64,000 nt of DNA, taken from positions 19,498,001-19,562,000 of the forward strand of contig CAMQGK010000567.1 of NCBI GenBank assembly GCA_947000775.1. The letters run 5' to 3'. Under the pieces are notes generated by a model, which saw nothing but the letters and a program-made list of their open reading frames with translations, searched no databases and was not told the DNA's origin. The position numbers and the translations under genes are program-made. The DNA comes from Pterois miles. Taxonomy: Eukaryota; Chordata; Actinopteri; Perciformes; Scorpaenidae. Below, piece by piece: positions 36,181 through 47,455 of this stretch (positions within the stretch are counted from its first letter, which is position 1; every line of letters begins with the position of its first letter).

Positions 36181-39155
36181 AAGAATAAAGTCGTGATTTT
36201 ACAAGAAAAATAATCATATTACAAGAATACAGTCATAACTTCACGAGAAACACGTTATTTCCTCCTCTGTAAAAGAGCCAATTTCCCCCAGGTCCGCGTG
36301 TTTTTTTTTTCTTTGGAATAAACGCAGTTTCTTGCACAATATTTTATAAGTTCACAAGATGCTCCATGTTCCTCCTTTTCACACAGGACAGCAGGCTGCT
36401 CTATTTCCCCTCTAAAATGAACATGTAAATCTTACATTATTCTCGTAATATTACAACTTTTTTTTTCTCAAGTTCTGACTTAATTCTTGCAATATTACAT
36501 TTTTCTCATCAGGTTCTGACTTTGTTCTCATACTATTACAACCTTTTTTCTCAAAGTTTTGACTATATTCTCGTAATATTATGACTTTATTCTCGAATCT
36601 CAGATTTTTTTCCCCTCTAAATGTGGCCCTAACACACCATTGCATCTTTGGCTTACCAGTGTTTCCATTTAATAACAGAAAAGGTGGACAGAAACACAGC
36701 TAGCGATACAGCGAACTGACCTCCATGCCGTCCATGGCCATTGTAGCCAAGTAGTTGGGGTCCTGCTTGTTCCAGCAGAGGCGGAGCAGCGGGTGGTGCT
36801 GGGGGTCTTCATAGATGATGGTGCTGTGCTCCAGGTGCCGGAGGTCAAACATGCGGACGGATCCATCGGCTCCCACAGAGGCAAACATATCTCTACCACC
36901 TCCTGCACGGCTGAACGCGATGTCATACACCTGCACATAAAGACATTGATCTAAATATTCTTTTGGGCTGCGTACACACAGGGCTTCATTTTACGTCACA
37001 GACACACACCTCTTTGTCATGAGCAATCAGCTGGGTCTTCACATGCCCAGACACCAGGTTAACACGTCCTAACACCTGACCGGTCTCCAACCCCCAGATA
37101 GTGCATGTGGTGTCGATGCTGGAAGTACCTGCAGAAGGAGCCAATATGTTAAATTAAAAAACAACATAAGTCCAGTTGATAGCCTCCTTACTATTAATCA
37201 TATAGTGGATTTCTTACCCAGCAGATTGGGGTCAACTTCATTCCAGTCAAAGGACGTGAGGGGAGCACAGAAGTCTGAGTTCTTGTTGTTATTCAGCAAA
37301 CATTCAAGGCGTGTTTCTGTGTCGCTGACCTGCGTGATAAATGCAAAAGTAGACTTATATTATATTGTGCTATATTCAAGTCAATGTGACCATTTCACAG
37401 CTGCCACAGCAAATCTATGTTAGCCCAACAGCACTGACTAGTTTGTGTTTACACAACAGTTGAGAATGCTTGATATTTGACAGATACAGGAGGTTTTTTG
37501 AAGTGTGGTCATGGACTAAAATAGTTCACATGGACAGGCAGTATTCTATTTTATTATTATCAACAAATGCCACAAAAAGGCAAAACCAACAATGTGTTAG
37601 TCCGTCTCTCAATACGGTCTTCCCTACCACGCTGGTGGTACTCAGCCCAAAAGCCACTGAGAAGACAAGCTGAAAATGTATAGTTATTTTATTAGATACT
37701 TAGAATCAGAAATAGTTTATATATCATTGGGGGACGGTTGCTCTTACATAAACATGACTAAATGTAAGATAAAATAGTATGAAACATGCAAATTATGTGC
37801 AAAATGCCACAATATAAACACTCTATAAAAATATAAATATAAGTAAATACTAAAAATAAGAAATATGTAAAAAAAAAGAAATATGGAATATACAATATTG
37901 CATAACCACAGTGCAAATAAGTAAATAGAAAATGCTGAAGTGGGATGTGAAATATAAATGCCAGAATGGTATATATATTAGTGGTTTTGTTTATACCAGT
38001 TAATAATTATTAAGTTCCTATAACAAGTGGGTACTTTAGCTTTTAGCAAATGCTTCTAAATAGGGATAAATAGAGCATTTGTTGGGAACTATTTCCAGCT
38101 GTGGATTAATACACATTTGGTGCTCTGGGAAGCAGCAGGATGGTGTATGTGGGGTTGACTGGAAATAAACTACAGTACAGCACCAGTGTTCATGTAATGG
38201 AGGAATGTGTCATACAGAACAACAGTGTGGCTCACTGATGTGTTTTCTAACAGTATTTGGACAAAAATTGAGCTCTATTTCGTGTATGTTTTCGATTTGA
38301 GGATTTCCATGTGGAATATCCATTTATTGTTATTTTATAATTGCACTCTTACTTTGCACTGCAACTGCTGCACAACAACTTCCCTTATTTTATTATCTTG
38401 TTTATGGCACAGAGGAATGAGAGATCAGGCTTTAGCTGAACAAACAGTACTTGTTAGCTGGACCAGTTCATTGCTGGTTTTGATCTTTGCATGAAATGTG
38501 ATCGACATACAAACAATCGATATATCCTCAGACTTCCCTTGTAAGATCAATCATCCATCCTACCCTCCAAATGCGCAGGTAGTCCCCGCTGGTGGCCAGC
38601 AGGTCCGGATACACCCCCTTGGTGTCTGGGATCCACATGATCTTGGTGGTGGGGTAAGGGTGGTCAAATGTGTTCCTGCAGACGAACTCTGAACTCTCCT
38701 CTTCCAGACCCACCAGCTGAACCTGGGCAGGAGCAAACACACAGTACCAGTTATTTTAAGACGAGCTAAATTACTATTTAAAGGGCAACGAGGGTTAGAA
38801 ATGGCATTAGGTGTATATGGTGATACTGGCGGATGTTACTGTTGCATGAACAAACATATACTTGCATAATATTCACCAATGAAGTCTTGCTACTTTTGTG
38901 TTGCTGGGGAATAACAACAAAACAAGCATTGTGATTTTATGCCTTGGTAATGCGCAGGACAACTAGCATTAGCATTAGCTCGCTAACGTTGAGCTGATGA
39001 ATGACCACACTACGCACCTTGTTGTTGTACTCCTCCACAAAGCTCCCGAGTGCTAACCGAAAGCGTTTGTCTGGACGGACGCTCCAGTTCATCGCATACA
39101 CCGTCCATGGCGCCTCGTATTTGTAGATTTCTTTTCTTTTGCCGTGAAGCGACAT
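34952..39155 (-). CDS. dcaf7: DDB1- and CUL4-associated factor 7 (WDR68), complete
   Basis: A seven-bladed WD40 scaffold. The family binds DYRK1/HIPK kinases and acts as a substrate receptor of CUL4-DDB1; it works in nucleus and cytoplasm and is needed for craniofacial patterning in zebrafish. Coding exons in transcript order: 39155-39018, 38722-38564, 37329-37218, 37128-37010, 36930-36721, 35946-35829, 35124-34952. All junctions are GT/AG; the total is 1029 bases, 342 residues plus stop TAA, the same length as the human protein. Recognised by MSLHGKRKEIYKYEAPWTVY, NNNKNSDFCAPLTSFDWNEV, SRAGGGRDMFASVGADGSVR and the end NNCLEILRV. The sequence is almost identical to mammalian DCAF7, so the gene is under strong constraint. 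The start is the only ATG in frame with the family N-terminus. kcnh6 is its neighbour in human too, but here the two are convergent. Confidence 0.98.
36140..36632. repeat. Palindromic AT-rich element in dcaf7 intron
   Basis: Bounded by TTAGGGCCACA (36138-36148) and its inverse TGTGGCCCTAA (36621-36631). The left side has an A32 run and AAGTCGTGATTTTACAAG-type units; the right side has four or five diverged TTCTCGTAATATTA(C/T)(G/A)ACTTT units in the opposite sense. It lies between the exons ending at 36721 and starting at 35946. Confidence 0.75.
37674..38520. other. dcaf7 intron sequence, no gene seen
   Basis: AT-rich, with iterated AAATATAAATA-type stretches. 38411-38545 is partly repeated in inverted orientation at 39618-39705, on the other side of dcaf7 exon 1 (shared AACAAACAGTACTTGTTAG and GTAAGATCAATCA). 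Confidence 0.5.
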
Positions 39156-39557
39156 CCTCCCGAACTGCAGCTGTTGTTAGCTAACACGCTAGCGTTAGCT
39201 AACTGCGAAATAAGTAGTCGTGCAAGCCAACTAGTACCCGTTACTTTAACTTGCAGCGACAAATGTCAGCAGGTGTGGTGGTAATGACCATTCAATTACA
39301 TAAATCTTGTTTTGGAGCAAGATTTCTTACCACTTTACTTAACAAAGAGTTGCATTGCTCGTTACGACCTAAGGAGCCGTCAAGTCCAACAGAGCACATA
39401 CAACTTCCTGTAATCATTTTCAAAATAAGGGTAGATTAGTATTAGTTTTTGTGTTTTCGTTTTGTTTGCTTGACAGCAGGATTACGAAAAAAACTGTTTT
39501 GGTGAAACGTGGTGGAGGTTGTACCATGGCCTCAAGGAACACACAGCTGGAACACGT

Positions 39558-39558
<1 letters not shown>

Positions 39559-39591
<33 letters not shown>
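39559..39591. repeat. (CA)n microsatellite
   Basis: About 16 CA units just upstream of the dcaf7 start region. Confidence 0.95.
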
Positions 39592-39600
<9 letters not shown>

Positions 39601-39709
39601 TACATATATGAATATAACGACGGGTGATTGATCTTACAGGAGAAAACTAGCAATGAAATGGTCCAACTAACAAGTACTGTTTGTTCAGATAAAGCCTGAT
39701 TTCTCAACT

Positions 39710-39950
39710 TTATTCAGGAGTGGCAAAAGAGAGCAGGGAAAGAATTGAAACATTAGTTTTATTTCAGAGATCAGGAGGAATGGATGTAATTGGCTCCGAA
39801 GGATGGCAGCAAGGCAGCAGCTGTGAAACCACAAAAAAAGAAAATAGTCTGAGGTGTTACACTTCCACCCCATCATTGAAGGATCTTTGACAGGTCTGTA
39901 GATATTATGAGCACAGCATGCTGCAAATATCAAATATATTACCCATATTC
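39710..39950 (-). repeat. Copy 1 of a 240 bp direct duplication of unknown nature
   Basis: About 90% identical by eye to 40850-41095. On the minus strand each copy has a plausible acceptor (TTTGTGGTTTCACAG), then CTGCTGCCTTGCTGCCATCC (copy 1), then AAATAAAAC and TGAATAAAG polyadenylation-like signals. It could be the last exon of an unrecognised minus-strand transcript, or simply a repeat. The short open frame MMGWKCNTSDYFLFLWFHSC is not conserved in its end. Confidence 0.6.
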
Positions 39951-40592
39951 CACCCATATCCTGTTTACCCAAGCCAGGTCGTCTTCTACCCAGATCCTGG
40001 ACCTGTAGACTTTCCCCGTCAGCACCAGAGAACAATTAACTTTAATATTATCATGCATTTAACGGATCATGTTTGTTCAGTCGTGATTGCCTCAACGTGG
40101 CTACTTTATTTTGAAAGTTTTTTTTAACGGAAGTTTGTATTTTTGCAGTACCTAATTGTGACCACTAGATGGACTCCGACACCTTCATCTCCAACTGGCG
40201 TCAATGAAGCACTGTCCTCAGGTGAAACCCTGATATCTGTAAAGAATAGTAACAGTGAATATTGTAACAGAACATCACAATGGAGTATAGATTTATGTAA
40301 TGCTGCATGGGCACACTTCCCGCCCGTTGTTGGCCCATAAATAGCCTACTTTGGTTACAGTGTGTAAGCTAAGGACGGATCCACCTGGGTGTTATGACAA
40401 ATACAGCTACCGCTCAGAATGACCCACACGATGTGCGCATGTGCACAACGTTTCCCAACTAAACGAAGCTGAACCGATGTTTTCTTCACATAACATAACA
40501 TAATAATAAAGAAGTACATACATAGAGAAATAATTAAGATAAATATATTTAATATATAATATAGATATATTTTTAAATTTAAGTTATTTCAG

Positions 40593-40724
<132 letters not shown>

Positions 40725-40849
40725 TAAATATATAAATGTAGCTTAAAAATAACACTAAGTAAGTAAGTTATTAAGTTATTACATTTTGAAAAAGCCATTA
40801 AGAAATGTAATTACAAAGTCCAGTTAATGAGCGGGAAATAGATGTATTA

Positions 40850-41095
40850 ACTTTATTCAAGAGTCGCAACAGAGAGCAGCGAGAGAATTGAAACATCAGT
40901 TTTATTTTAGAGATCAGGAGGAATGGACGTAATTAGCTCCGAAGGATGGCAGCAAGGCAACACAGCCAGCAGCTGTGAAACCACAAAAAAAAAAGAAAAT
41001 AATTTGAGGTGTTACACTTCCACCCCATCATTGAAGGATCTTTGACAGGTCTGCAGATATTATAGGAGCACAGCATGCTGCAATATCAAATATAT
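40850..41095 (-). repeat. Copy 2 of the 240 bp direct duplication
   Basis: Same orientation as copy 1, about 1.14 kb away, with a 9-base insertion (ACACAGCCA) and other small changes. A large TC/TA microsatellite lies between the copies. Confidence 0.6.
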
Positions 41096-41523
41096 TATTT
41101 CAAAGTGTTTACTGACAACACTGCTGGCCACAGAGCTACAGGGTGTGATGTAGGCACATCACACCCTGCAAACATCAAACAGTTGTCATAGCAGTTTAAA
41201 AGTCAAACGTGAATCATGCTGAAATGGTGTTTTTTTATTCTATCTGGTTGCACAGTCTGTCCCCACTTTAAACCTGATGTGCCTTGATATCACATATTGG
41301 GTGTGACCATCAGTGCAACAAAGTGGAATTTCCCAACTCAAACATTAAATGCATTGGCTAGATTTTATTTTGCTGTAGTATACTCTGTAGGTTGCAACCA
41401 TTTACAGTTCTGGATGTCTATGTGGTATTACTCTTGTGAATTAAAGTTGAAACAGAAATTGCATACTTGTGCAAAGGCCAGCTGTCAAACTTTATTTTCT
41501 GAAACTGCTGTATTTACTACTGC

Positions 41524-41547
41524 TGGGCGGCAGTAGCTCAGTCTGTA
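41524..41547 (+). repeat. Head of interrupted tRNA-derived SINE
   Basis: GGGCGGCAGTAGCTCAGTCTGTA carries an A-box-like TAGCTCAGT. It continues at 46384 with TAGGGACTTGG... once the transposon and one TA copy are removed. Confidence 0.75.
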
Positions 41548-41929
41548 CACTGTCAGAAAATAAGGTACAACTGAGGTACACTTTTGTCCTCTAAGGTACA
41601 ACTGAGGTACACTTTTGTCCTCTAAGGTACAACTGCTGGTGATGTACCCTCACAGGTCCTGAGTTGATCCACATGGTACTTACATGTACCATTTTGGGGT
41701 TAAAAGGGTACATTTAAGTTCCAAAATGAACAAAGGTCCACATCTGTACCAATTTTTCCACAAACAGGGGTACAATGACAATGTGAGGCTGTAGTGGATG
41801 AATAGAGGCAAAACCGGGTGGTTTTTGCATTACAATTGAGAAATTTTGTTAAGTGTAAAAAGTACAAATAGAAAAGCCATTAACTTAAAGTAAATGATAA
41901 CATTTGATTTAGTGAGAGCAGTGTTGTTG

Positions 41930-42063
41930 GTCACTTTTTTGCCAGTGCATCAAAGTTTGTGGTCTTTGTTAATTGTTGGATAATTTTGTTCCAGTATTTG
42001 ATGGGCTGGATTAAAAAGCTCAACGTGCCGTACGGCCCACAGGCCTCGTTTTGGCCATGCCTG
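41930..42063. mobile_element. hAT terminus fragment inside the transposon-like element
   Basis: GATGGGCTGGATTAAAAAGC and CGTACGGCCCACAGGC...CCATGCCTG resemble the terminal part of hAT (Charlie-like) elements, whose ends read ...GGCCC(G/A)C..GCCC...CCTG. Only one end is present. Confidence 0.5.
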
Positions 42064-42346
42064 GGTTACAGTGTTATAGGAAGCAATAGACATAATATTG
42101 CAAATCACAAATGATCTAGAAATAATAATTACAACTATTTCTATTATCTTAATAGATTTGTTTATTTATTTATTTAAATAATAAATATAAAATTACATCA
42201 AACACTAAACATACACACAGTTTTCATGAAAAAGGATCATGATCATGACCCCTGATACATGCGCGTTCATGACGCAACGGCACGTGTACGCGCATCAACT
42301 GCTCCTCCCACCAGTCAGCACTTGGCTGCTGTAGGTCGAGGCGGAG

Positions 42347-42433
42347 ATGGACGACTGGTCGACGGAGGAACTTCTACTGAAGCTCAGCAGGCTGGGATAA
42401 ATCTGACAAATATAGAAGCCCCGAGATTTAGAG
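42347..42433 (+). pseudogene. Decayed first exon inside the transposon-like element
   Basis: ATG at 42347 reads MDDWSTEELLLKLSRLG and then stops. A +1 frame over the end of the exon reads AGINLTNIEAPRFR up to a GTAAGT donor at 42434. The halves fit one exon with a one-base indel near CAGCAGGCTGGG. The function is not recognised. Confidence 0.45.
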
Positions 42434-43288
42434 GTAAGTTAATTTCTAAATGAACTGAAGTTGAAGATATATAGAGCTTTATATGTTCGAAGCAGCCTTT
42501 CAATGAAACTGAAAAAAACGGACTAAATCTTCAGCTAGCATGCTAGTCAACATGATGCTAGCTCAGAAAAACTCGGACATTCAGCTTCAGTATAAAAGGT
42601 CAACATGACAAATGCTTGTTGAGACATCTTTTGTGCTTTGTAACGTTAAGTTTAATCCATGGGGGGTTGTGTTGTTGGATGGAAATTGTTTTATTAATGC
42701 TAAATATTAACTTAGGTAGCGTTAGCTAACGTTGACATTAGCTAAAATTTGCTGATATCATTGGCGGTAATTTAATATCACGTTAGACTAAAATGTACCT
42801 TTAGGGTCCAAATTTATACCTACCGTAACGGTCGAGCTGTTTTTTTCCTCTTTTTCCTTTTTTTCGCGGGTCTCAACTCGTTTTTTCCCCTCCCCACTCG
42901 GTTTTCACCTCAAGAACAGGTTAATGTTTATTATAGATGGCTGTGGGCTGATTTTGCAGTAAGTTATTATGGACGCTGTAAGATTATGTTGTGAGGGAGA
43001 TTGCAGCCTAACATGTCTCATGGCCATGTTGACAGTCAATGAAGCGCGAGTCCTGCGAGGAGGAGGGCGTTACCTCTGCCGTGCTTGCTGACAGTTGCTA
43101 TGGCTCTGCCCGCTGAGCCTCTGTGCCCTGGATAGCTTCAGTTAGCCTCTGTTCCAGTTTACTGTTGTGGTGCTCCACTCCGCTGTCTGTTCTGCTGCCA
43201 CTGTTTACCACTATACCACTTCAGAGTTGAAAATAGGGCATCGGTAACTGTTATGGTGAGTCTGTTTACCAGTTAGCTCCGTTAGAAT

Positions 43289-43358
43289 GTTAGCGACGTT
43301 AGAGTGTTAGCGACGTTAGCAGTGTTAGCGACGTTAGCAGTGTTAGCGACGTTAGCAA
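43289..43358. repeat. 18 bp tandem repeat, four units
   Basis: The unit is GTTAGCGACGTTAGCAGT, in copies of 17, 18, 18 and 17 bases. No spacers, so not a CRISPR array. Confidence 0.9.
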
Positions 43359-44467
43359 GCTGCAGTCGAAGTGGAGCAGTGTTTTAATGAATTAAATGAG
43401 GAAACATTATGTTTGTCAGTACTGGGGTTTGGATCAGGATGAAAACAACATGTAATTAATTATTATTTTATCCTAATCAATCTGTAATTATTTAAATGAT
43501 TAATTGATTGTTTGGTAATAATCATGCATATTGTCTGATTGTGTTTCAGGAAAATCTGATTTTTTTGCAGTTACATGGTAAAGTTTTATAACACTAATTC
43601 ATCATTTTATTCTATTTCAAGGTTCCTACTAATGCTGAATATGTCCAGGTTGTTTGGACTCTCGTTGATAAGTCCCTTTAAAGATTGGAGGGAAATGGTA
43701 TGTAAGTTGGAAAGTTTGGTAGTTTTGATATTAAGCAGCTGTATATTATCTGATACAATTAAGAAAAAATTCAGAATATCGTATTGACCCAAATAAAGCG
43801 TCCCTTTAGAAGACAGTTTTTGGAAAAATATTTTTAAAGATGAAATATAAGACATAATAATAAAAAGTAGTGGTTGGAATATGATATCATTATGTAATTG
43901 TAACTGTAATTTCGTTTCCTCTTGCAGTAAAAATCTAATGAATGCGATTTTCAGACACCCACAAGGTGAACTGTACCATATCTGTCACTTCTCCAAGAGA
44001 GAATAGGGAGACACTATATTTATAGGAGAGAGAGACCTGTGTAAGGTAGCTCCCTTGTTTTTCAGCGTGCATGCTTTGCATGTGTGTCTGCCCCTGGGTA
44101 TTAAAAAAAATTAGGAAGTTGTGGGGTAATTAGAATACTGATAACATTATATGAAATCGGATTATAACTCCTCTGTTGCTAATGTTGAGGGAGAGAGAGA
44201 GCACTCTGACTCACTTGGGGGAAAGTCTTTTGGCGTCACGTTGATTTACATATATAAATATTAGCCCTGAATATAAGACGACTGTTTTTCAGACTTTTTC
44301 GATGAAAAAATATGTTTATATTTGGGTTAATATGGTAGTGTAATTCATACATGTTAACATTTCTTGGATATTTTTTATTAAAGTAATTATTGTTTATTTT
44401 TTTCTATTGCACACCTGGCATCAGTCCTTGAAAAGAAAATTAAAGAGAGCGGGCACCTTTGGTTCAC

Positions 44468-44557
44468 CAAGATGAAGTGAGAAGAGTCAAAGAAAAGTTT
44501 GGCCACAAAAGAAAGAAGTCTGTGCAATGGATGCTGCAGATGCCCAGATTTGTGTAG
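44468..44557 (+). pseudogene. Coding remnant inside the transposon-like element
   Basis: Reads QDEVRRVKEKFGHKRKKSVQ then WMLQMPRFV and a stop. The amphipathic, charged make-up and the W/M-rich end look like real protein, but upstream frames are broken. It lies between the other two remnants on the same strand. Confidence 0.4.
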
Positions 44558-45396
44558 GGGTAAGTGGATTATGTAGCTACATGTAGCCTGTGCTTATTAC
44601 AAAAGCTAGTGTGCACAGTGGAGGTGGGAGTCTTTGGGTGTCTCATGATTCAATTCAATACCGGTTCTTAAGATCAAGATTCGACTAAAATCAGTTCTTT
44701 TGTGCACATGTTGATAAATGTAAATTGCTGTAATGGAATAAAAAAAAAGGCGCTCCGCTGTCCTGCCAGTTCACTTGTAGCTCCACAGATGAGCTGTCAG
44801 AAGATCTGCTGTCCCTTTTTTCTCTTGCTCCCTCCACCTGACTGGTGTTTGGCTGCACTTTGTATTTCAAAATATGAAAATCTAACCTTCATCTGAGCAC
44901 CAATAGCGTGAGTTTTATAACGTTCAGGAGAAAAAAAAAATCGACTGTCCTCTCAATCTATGACAGGTCGATTGCTGATGGGCACAAGCCTAGTCACGGA
45001 TTCGTTAGAGCATTTTAATTTATTGGTTAAGGATAGTAATCGGTTAAAGAGCACCTTCGTGTCTTAGTGGCTTGTGCAGCGCTATGTACAGAATCCTGTG
45101 AGGGTGTGAAAGAGACGGAGGAAATGTCAACAAAAAATCAATTTATAAAATTATGAATAATCAGAATCGTAAAGGAAAAGAATCGTGATTCTTAATGATT
45201 CGATTTTTTCCTCCTAGTGAAATAGTTTTTCCATGTGTGTTGTAAAAGGTTATTGTTTTAGAATGCATGTTTGATTCTTTTGGTTTACTTAGTAATTAAT
45301 AAGAATTGTGCTCCTTGGTTTTGTTTTTCCTTTTTCAAAATTCTAGTTAAATGCAGTTTTGTTGTTCGCTGTTTTAATTTTCGGTTTTTCTTCCAG

Positions 45397-45602
45397 CAGG
45401 TGCCTGCTGTAATTGGTGAGGATGCAGCCTCCATCGAGAGACATGTGCATGATCGACAAATGCAATATGAAAAGATGCAGCCAGACAGTTCTGTGGTCAA
45501 AGACCACATTCTCGGACTTTCGCATGGCGTCAGAAAGAGATGAAGGATGGCATGACAGTTGAGGATGTACTGAGAAAATACCCTTTCTTGAGAACACCTT
45601 AG
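45397..45602 (+). pseudogene. Frameshifted last exon inside the transposon-like element
   Basis: After a TTCTTCCAG acceptor the frame reads QVPAVIGEDAASIERHVHDR and QMQYEKMQPDSSVVKDH. One frame over it continues RTFAWRQKEM and MTVEDVLRKYPFLRTP to a stop. The family signature (R.F..RR..I..G.TV.D.L..YPFL) recalls a fish-expanded group of SAMD3-like uncharacterised proteins. A single-base loss near ATTCTCGGAC would explain the frame change. Too diverged to name. Confidence 0.5.
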
Positions 45603-45713
45603 GCGTGAGTGATATAATTTGCAGTATTTTAAGTCCATTGGGGTTTCGCATCCCAACTTTTTTGGAATGGGGGAGGAGAGGGAGATGAGAATATGAATTG
45701 AGAGGGGCTGAAA

Positions 45714-45715
<2 letters not shown>

Positions 45716-45792
<77 letters not shown>
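45716..45792. repeat. (TG)n microsatellite
   Basis: About 38 TG units, with shorter TG stretches to 45872. It creates poly-His/Thr open frames on the minus strand that are not genes. Confidence 0.97.
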
Positions 45793-45793
<1 letters not shown>

Positions 45794-46383
45794 TGTGTGA
45801 GATGTATGTGTGTGAGAATGTAGAGCAGCAGGTTTAAGCAGTGTTTCATTTGAGTGTGTATGTGTGTGTGTGCGCGAATAGTTACACATTTTATTGTTGA
45901 TGTTTCTGTTAAAATTTAGAAGATTGATTAATTTCAGTTAGGAATATGATGTTTTTAAGCAAATGTCTGTTTGATTGTTTCATTGAAAAGTATATTGTAT
46001 TGTATGATTTTTTTGAAAATTGTATTGTTGTTATTGATGTTTGATTGATTCTGTTTCAGATAAATAAATTGAATGAAACATGTTTTTGACTATTTCATGT
46101 TTTATAAGTACAGATTTGACCTCTCAAGGTACAAATGGTTTGTCACTGGGGCTGTACCTTAGAGAAAAATTTGTCCATTTAAAGGGTACATTTTAGTACC
46201 CAGAGTGTTAAAGTCCATTTTTGTACCCCAGGGTGATAAATGTCCCCATGAGGTACTAACAGGAAGGGTACAAAAATGTTCCCATGTTGATAGGTACAAA
46301 TGGTGTACCTTTGAGGGTACTGCCCCAGTGACGAGCTGTTGGACCCTTAAAGGTACAAATTTTACACATTATTTCTGAGAGTG

Positions 46384-46684
46384 TAGGGACTTGGTTTAGG
46401 AATCGGAGGGTCACTGGTTCAAGTCCCAACATGGACCAAGACCAACTGGAGAGGTGCCAGTTTACCTCTTGGGCACTGCTGAGGTGCCCCTGAGCAAGGC
46501 ACCAAACCCCCAACTGCTCGGGGCGCTTGTCAGGAGCAGCCCCCTCACTCTGACATCTCTCCATTGATGCATGTATATGGGTCCTGTATGTGCATGTGTG
46601 TGTTAACAACAGAGTGTAAACTGAATTTCCCCTAGTGGGACTAATAAAGGTTGACTCTTCTTCTTCTTCTTCTTCTTCTTCTTT
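46384..46684 (+). repeat. Body and tail of interrupted tRNA-derived SINE
   Basis: Carries a B-box-like GGTTCAAGTCC, then GCACTGCTGAGGTGCCCCTG, and the tail TAGTGGGACTAATAAAGGTT ending in (TTC)n. Tails of the same kind without the head lie at 31533, 21573 and 9466. Confidence 0.8.
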
Positions 46685-46761
46685 AACTGATTTTGAAGCA
46701 CAATTTTGAGGCTCATGTACGTTACATGAGTATCTCCATTTTATGACACCATTTTATGTCT

Positions 46762-46917
46762 TTAGACTGTGGGAGGAAGCCAGAGCACCCGGAGAAAACC
46801 CATGCTTACACGGGGAAAACATGCAAACTTCACACAGAAGAGCCCCAAGCCAGATTCAAACCTGCGACCCTCTTGCTGTGAGGCAACAGCGCTAACCACT
46901 GCACCACCGTGCAGCCC
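46762..46917 (-). repeat. GATGGATGG-family retroposon, reverse, 3' truncated
   Basis: The inverse of the copy at 2466: ends GCACCACCGTGCAGCCC and contains CTGTGGGAGGAAGC and GAAAACATGCAAAC. Confidence 0.85.
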
Positions 46918-47455
46918 TGTATTATTAATCTAACTCTGCAAATTAAGTTGTAAATATTGCTGTTCCATAAATTTAAAATTGTCATATTTCCCTCTAAATT
47001 TCAGTTGAGCAGAAGTATAAAGTAACAGAAAATGGAAATGATCAGGTAAAGCAGAAATACCTCAAAATACTATTTATGTAAGTACAGTACTTGAGTAAAT
47101 GTACTTAGTTAGTGGTAAAAAAAATAGAAATAGTGTCTAACATCCTAAATGTGAGAATTTGATGCTTTTCTTTGTCATATATGATTTTTTGGACTGTTGG
47201 TTGGACAAAACAAGACATTTTAGGATGTCACATTGGGCTCTGGGCATTTTTCATTATTTTGTGATATTTTATAGACACAACCATTAATCAATGAAGAGAG
47301 TCAGTAGCGGCAATACTAGTGTAAAGCACTGCATTTGAGCACCACTCTAGTCTGTGGCAGGATAGCAGATTGATGGCAGAGGGAGGAGACATCCAGCTAA
47401 ACAGCAGGTACTGGGAGGTGGCGTCATTCGGACAGTTTGTAATTAGTTGTCTCCC
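46918..47455. other. Spacer upstream of angptl6
   Basis: AT-rich, no coding signal. 47255-47310 resembles part of the repeat at 583-857 (TTTTGTGATATTTTATAGAC). Confidence 0.4.

Larger units (their letters stand above)
41548..46383. mobile_element. Transposon-like element with CACTG...AGTG ends, carrying a decayed gene
   Basis: The left terminus CACTGTCAGAAAATAAGGTA (41548) and the inverse of the right terminus, CACTCTCAGAAATAATGTGT, form imperfect inverted repeats. Both subterminal regions (about 240 bp) are packed with GGTAC/GTACC motifs in mirrored order. The element splits a tRNA-derived SINE: its head lies at 41524-41547 and its body resumes at 46384. The dinucleotide TA is present on both sides, giving a 2 bp target-site duplication. 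The ends are CACTA/EnSpm-like, but no transposase was recognised. Inside are three coding remnants (42347, 44468, 45397), a hAT terminus, a TG microsatellite and 18 bp tandem repeats. Likely non-autonomous, 4836 bp. Confidence 0.75.

Noticed and set aside
39685..40035. 116-codon minus-strand frame over the 240 bp duplicate
   Set aside because: The two copies do not keep the same frame (indels), so coding is not supported; reported as a duplicate only.
43289..43358. Regular repeats that could suggest a CRISPR array
   Set aside because: The units are contiguous without spacers and the genome is eukaryotic.
45343..45889. Poly-His/Thr open frames on the minus strand
   Set aside because: They translate the (TG)n microsatellite at 45716-45792.
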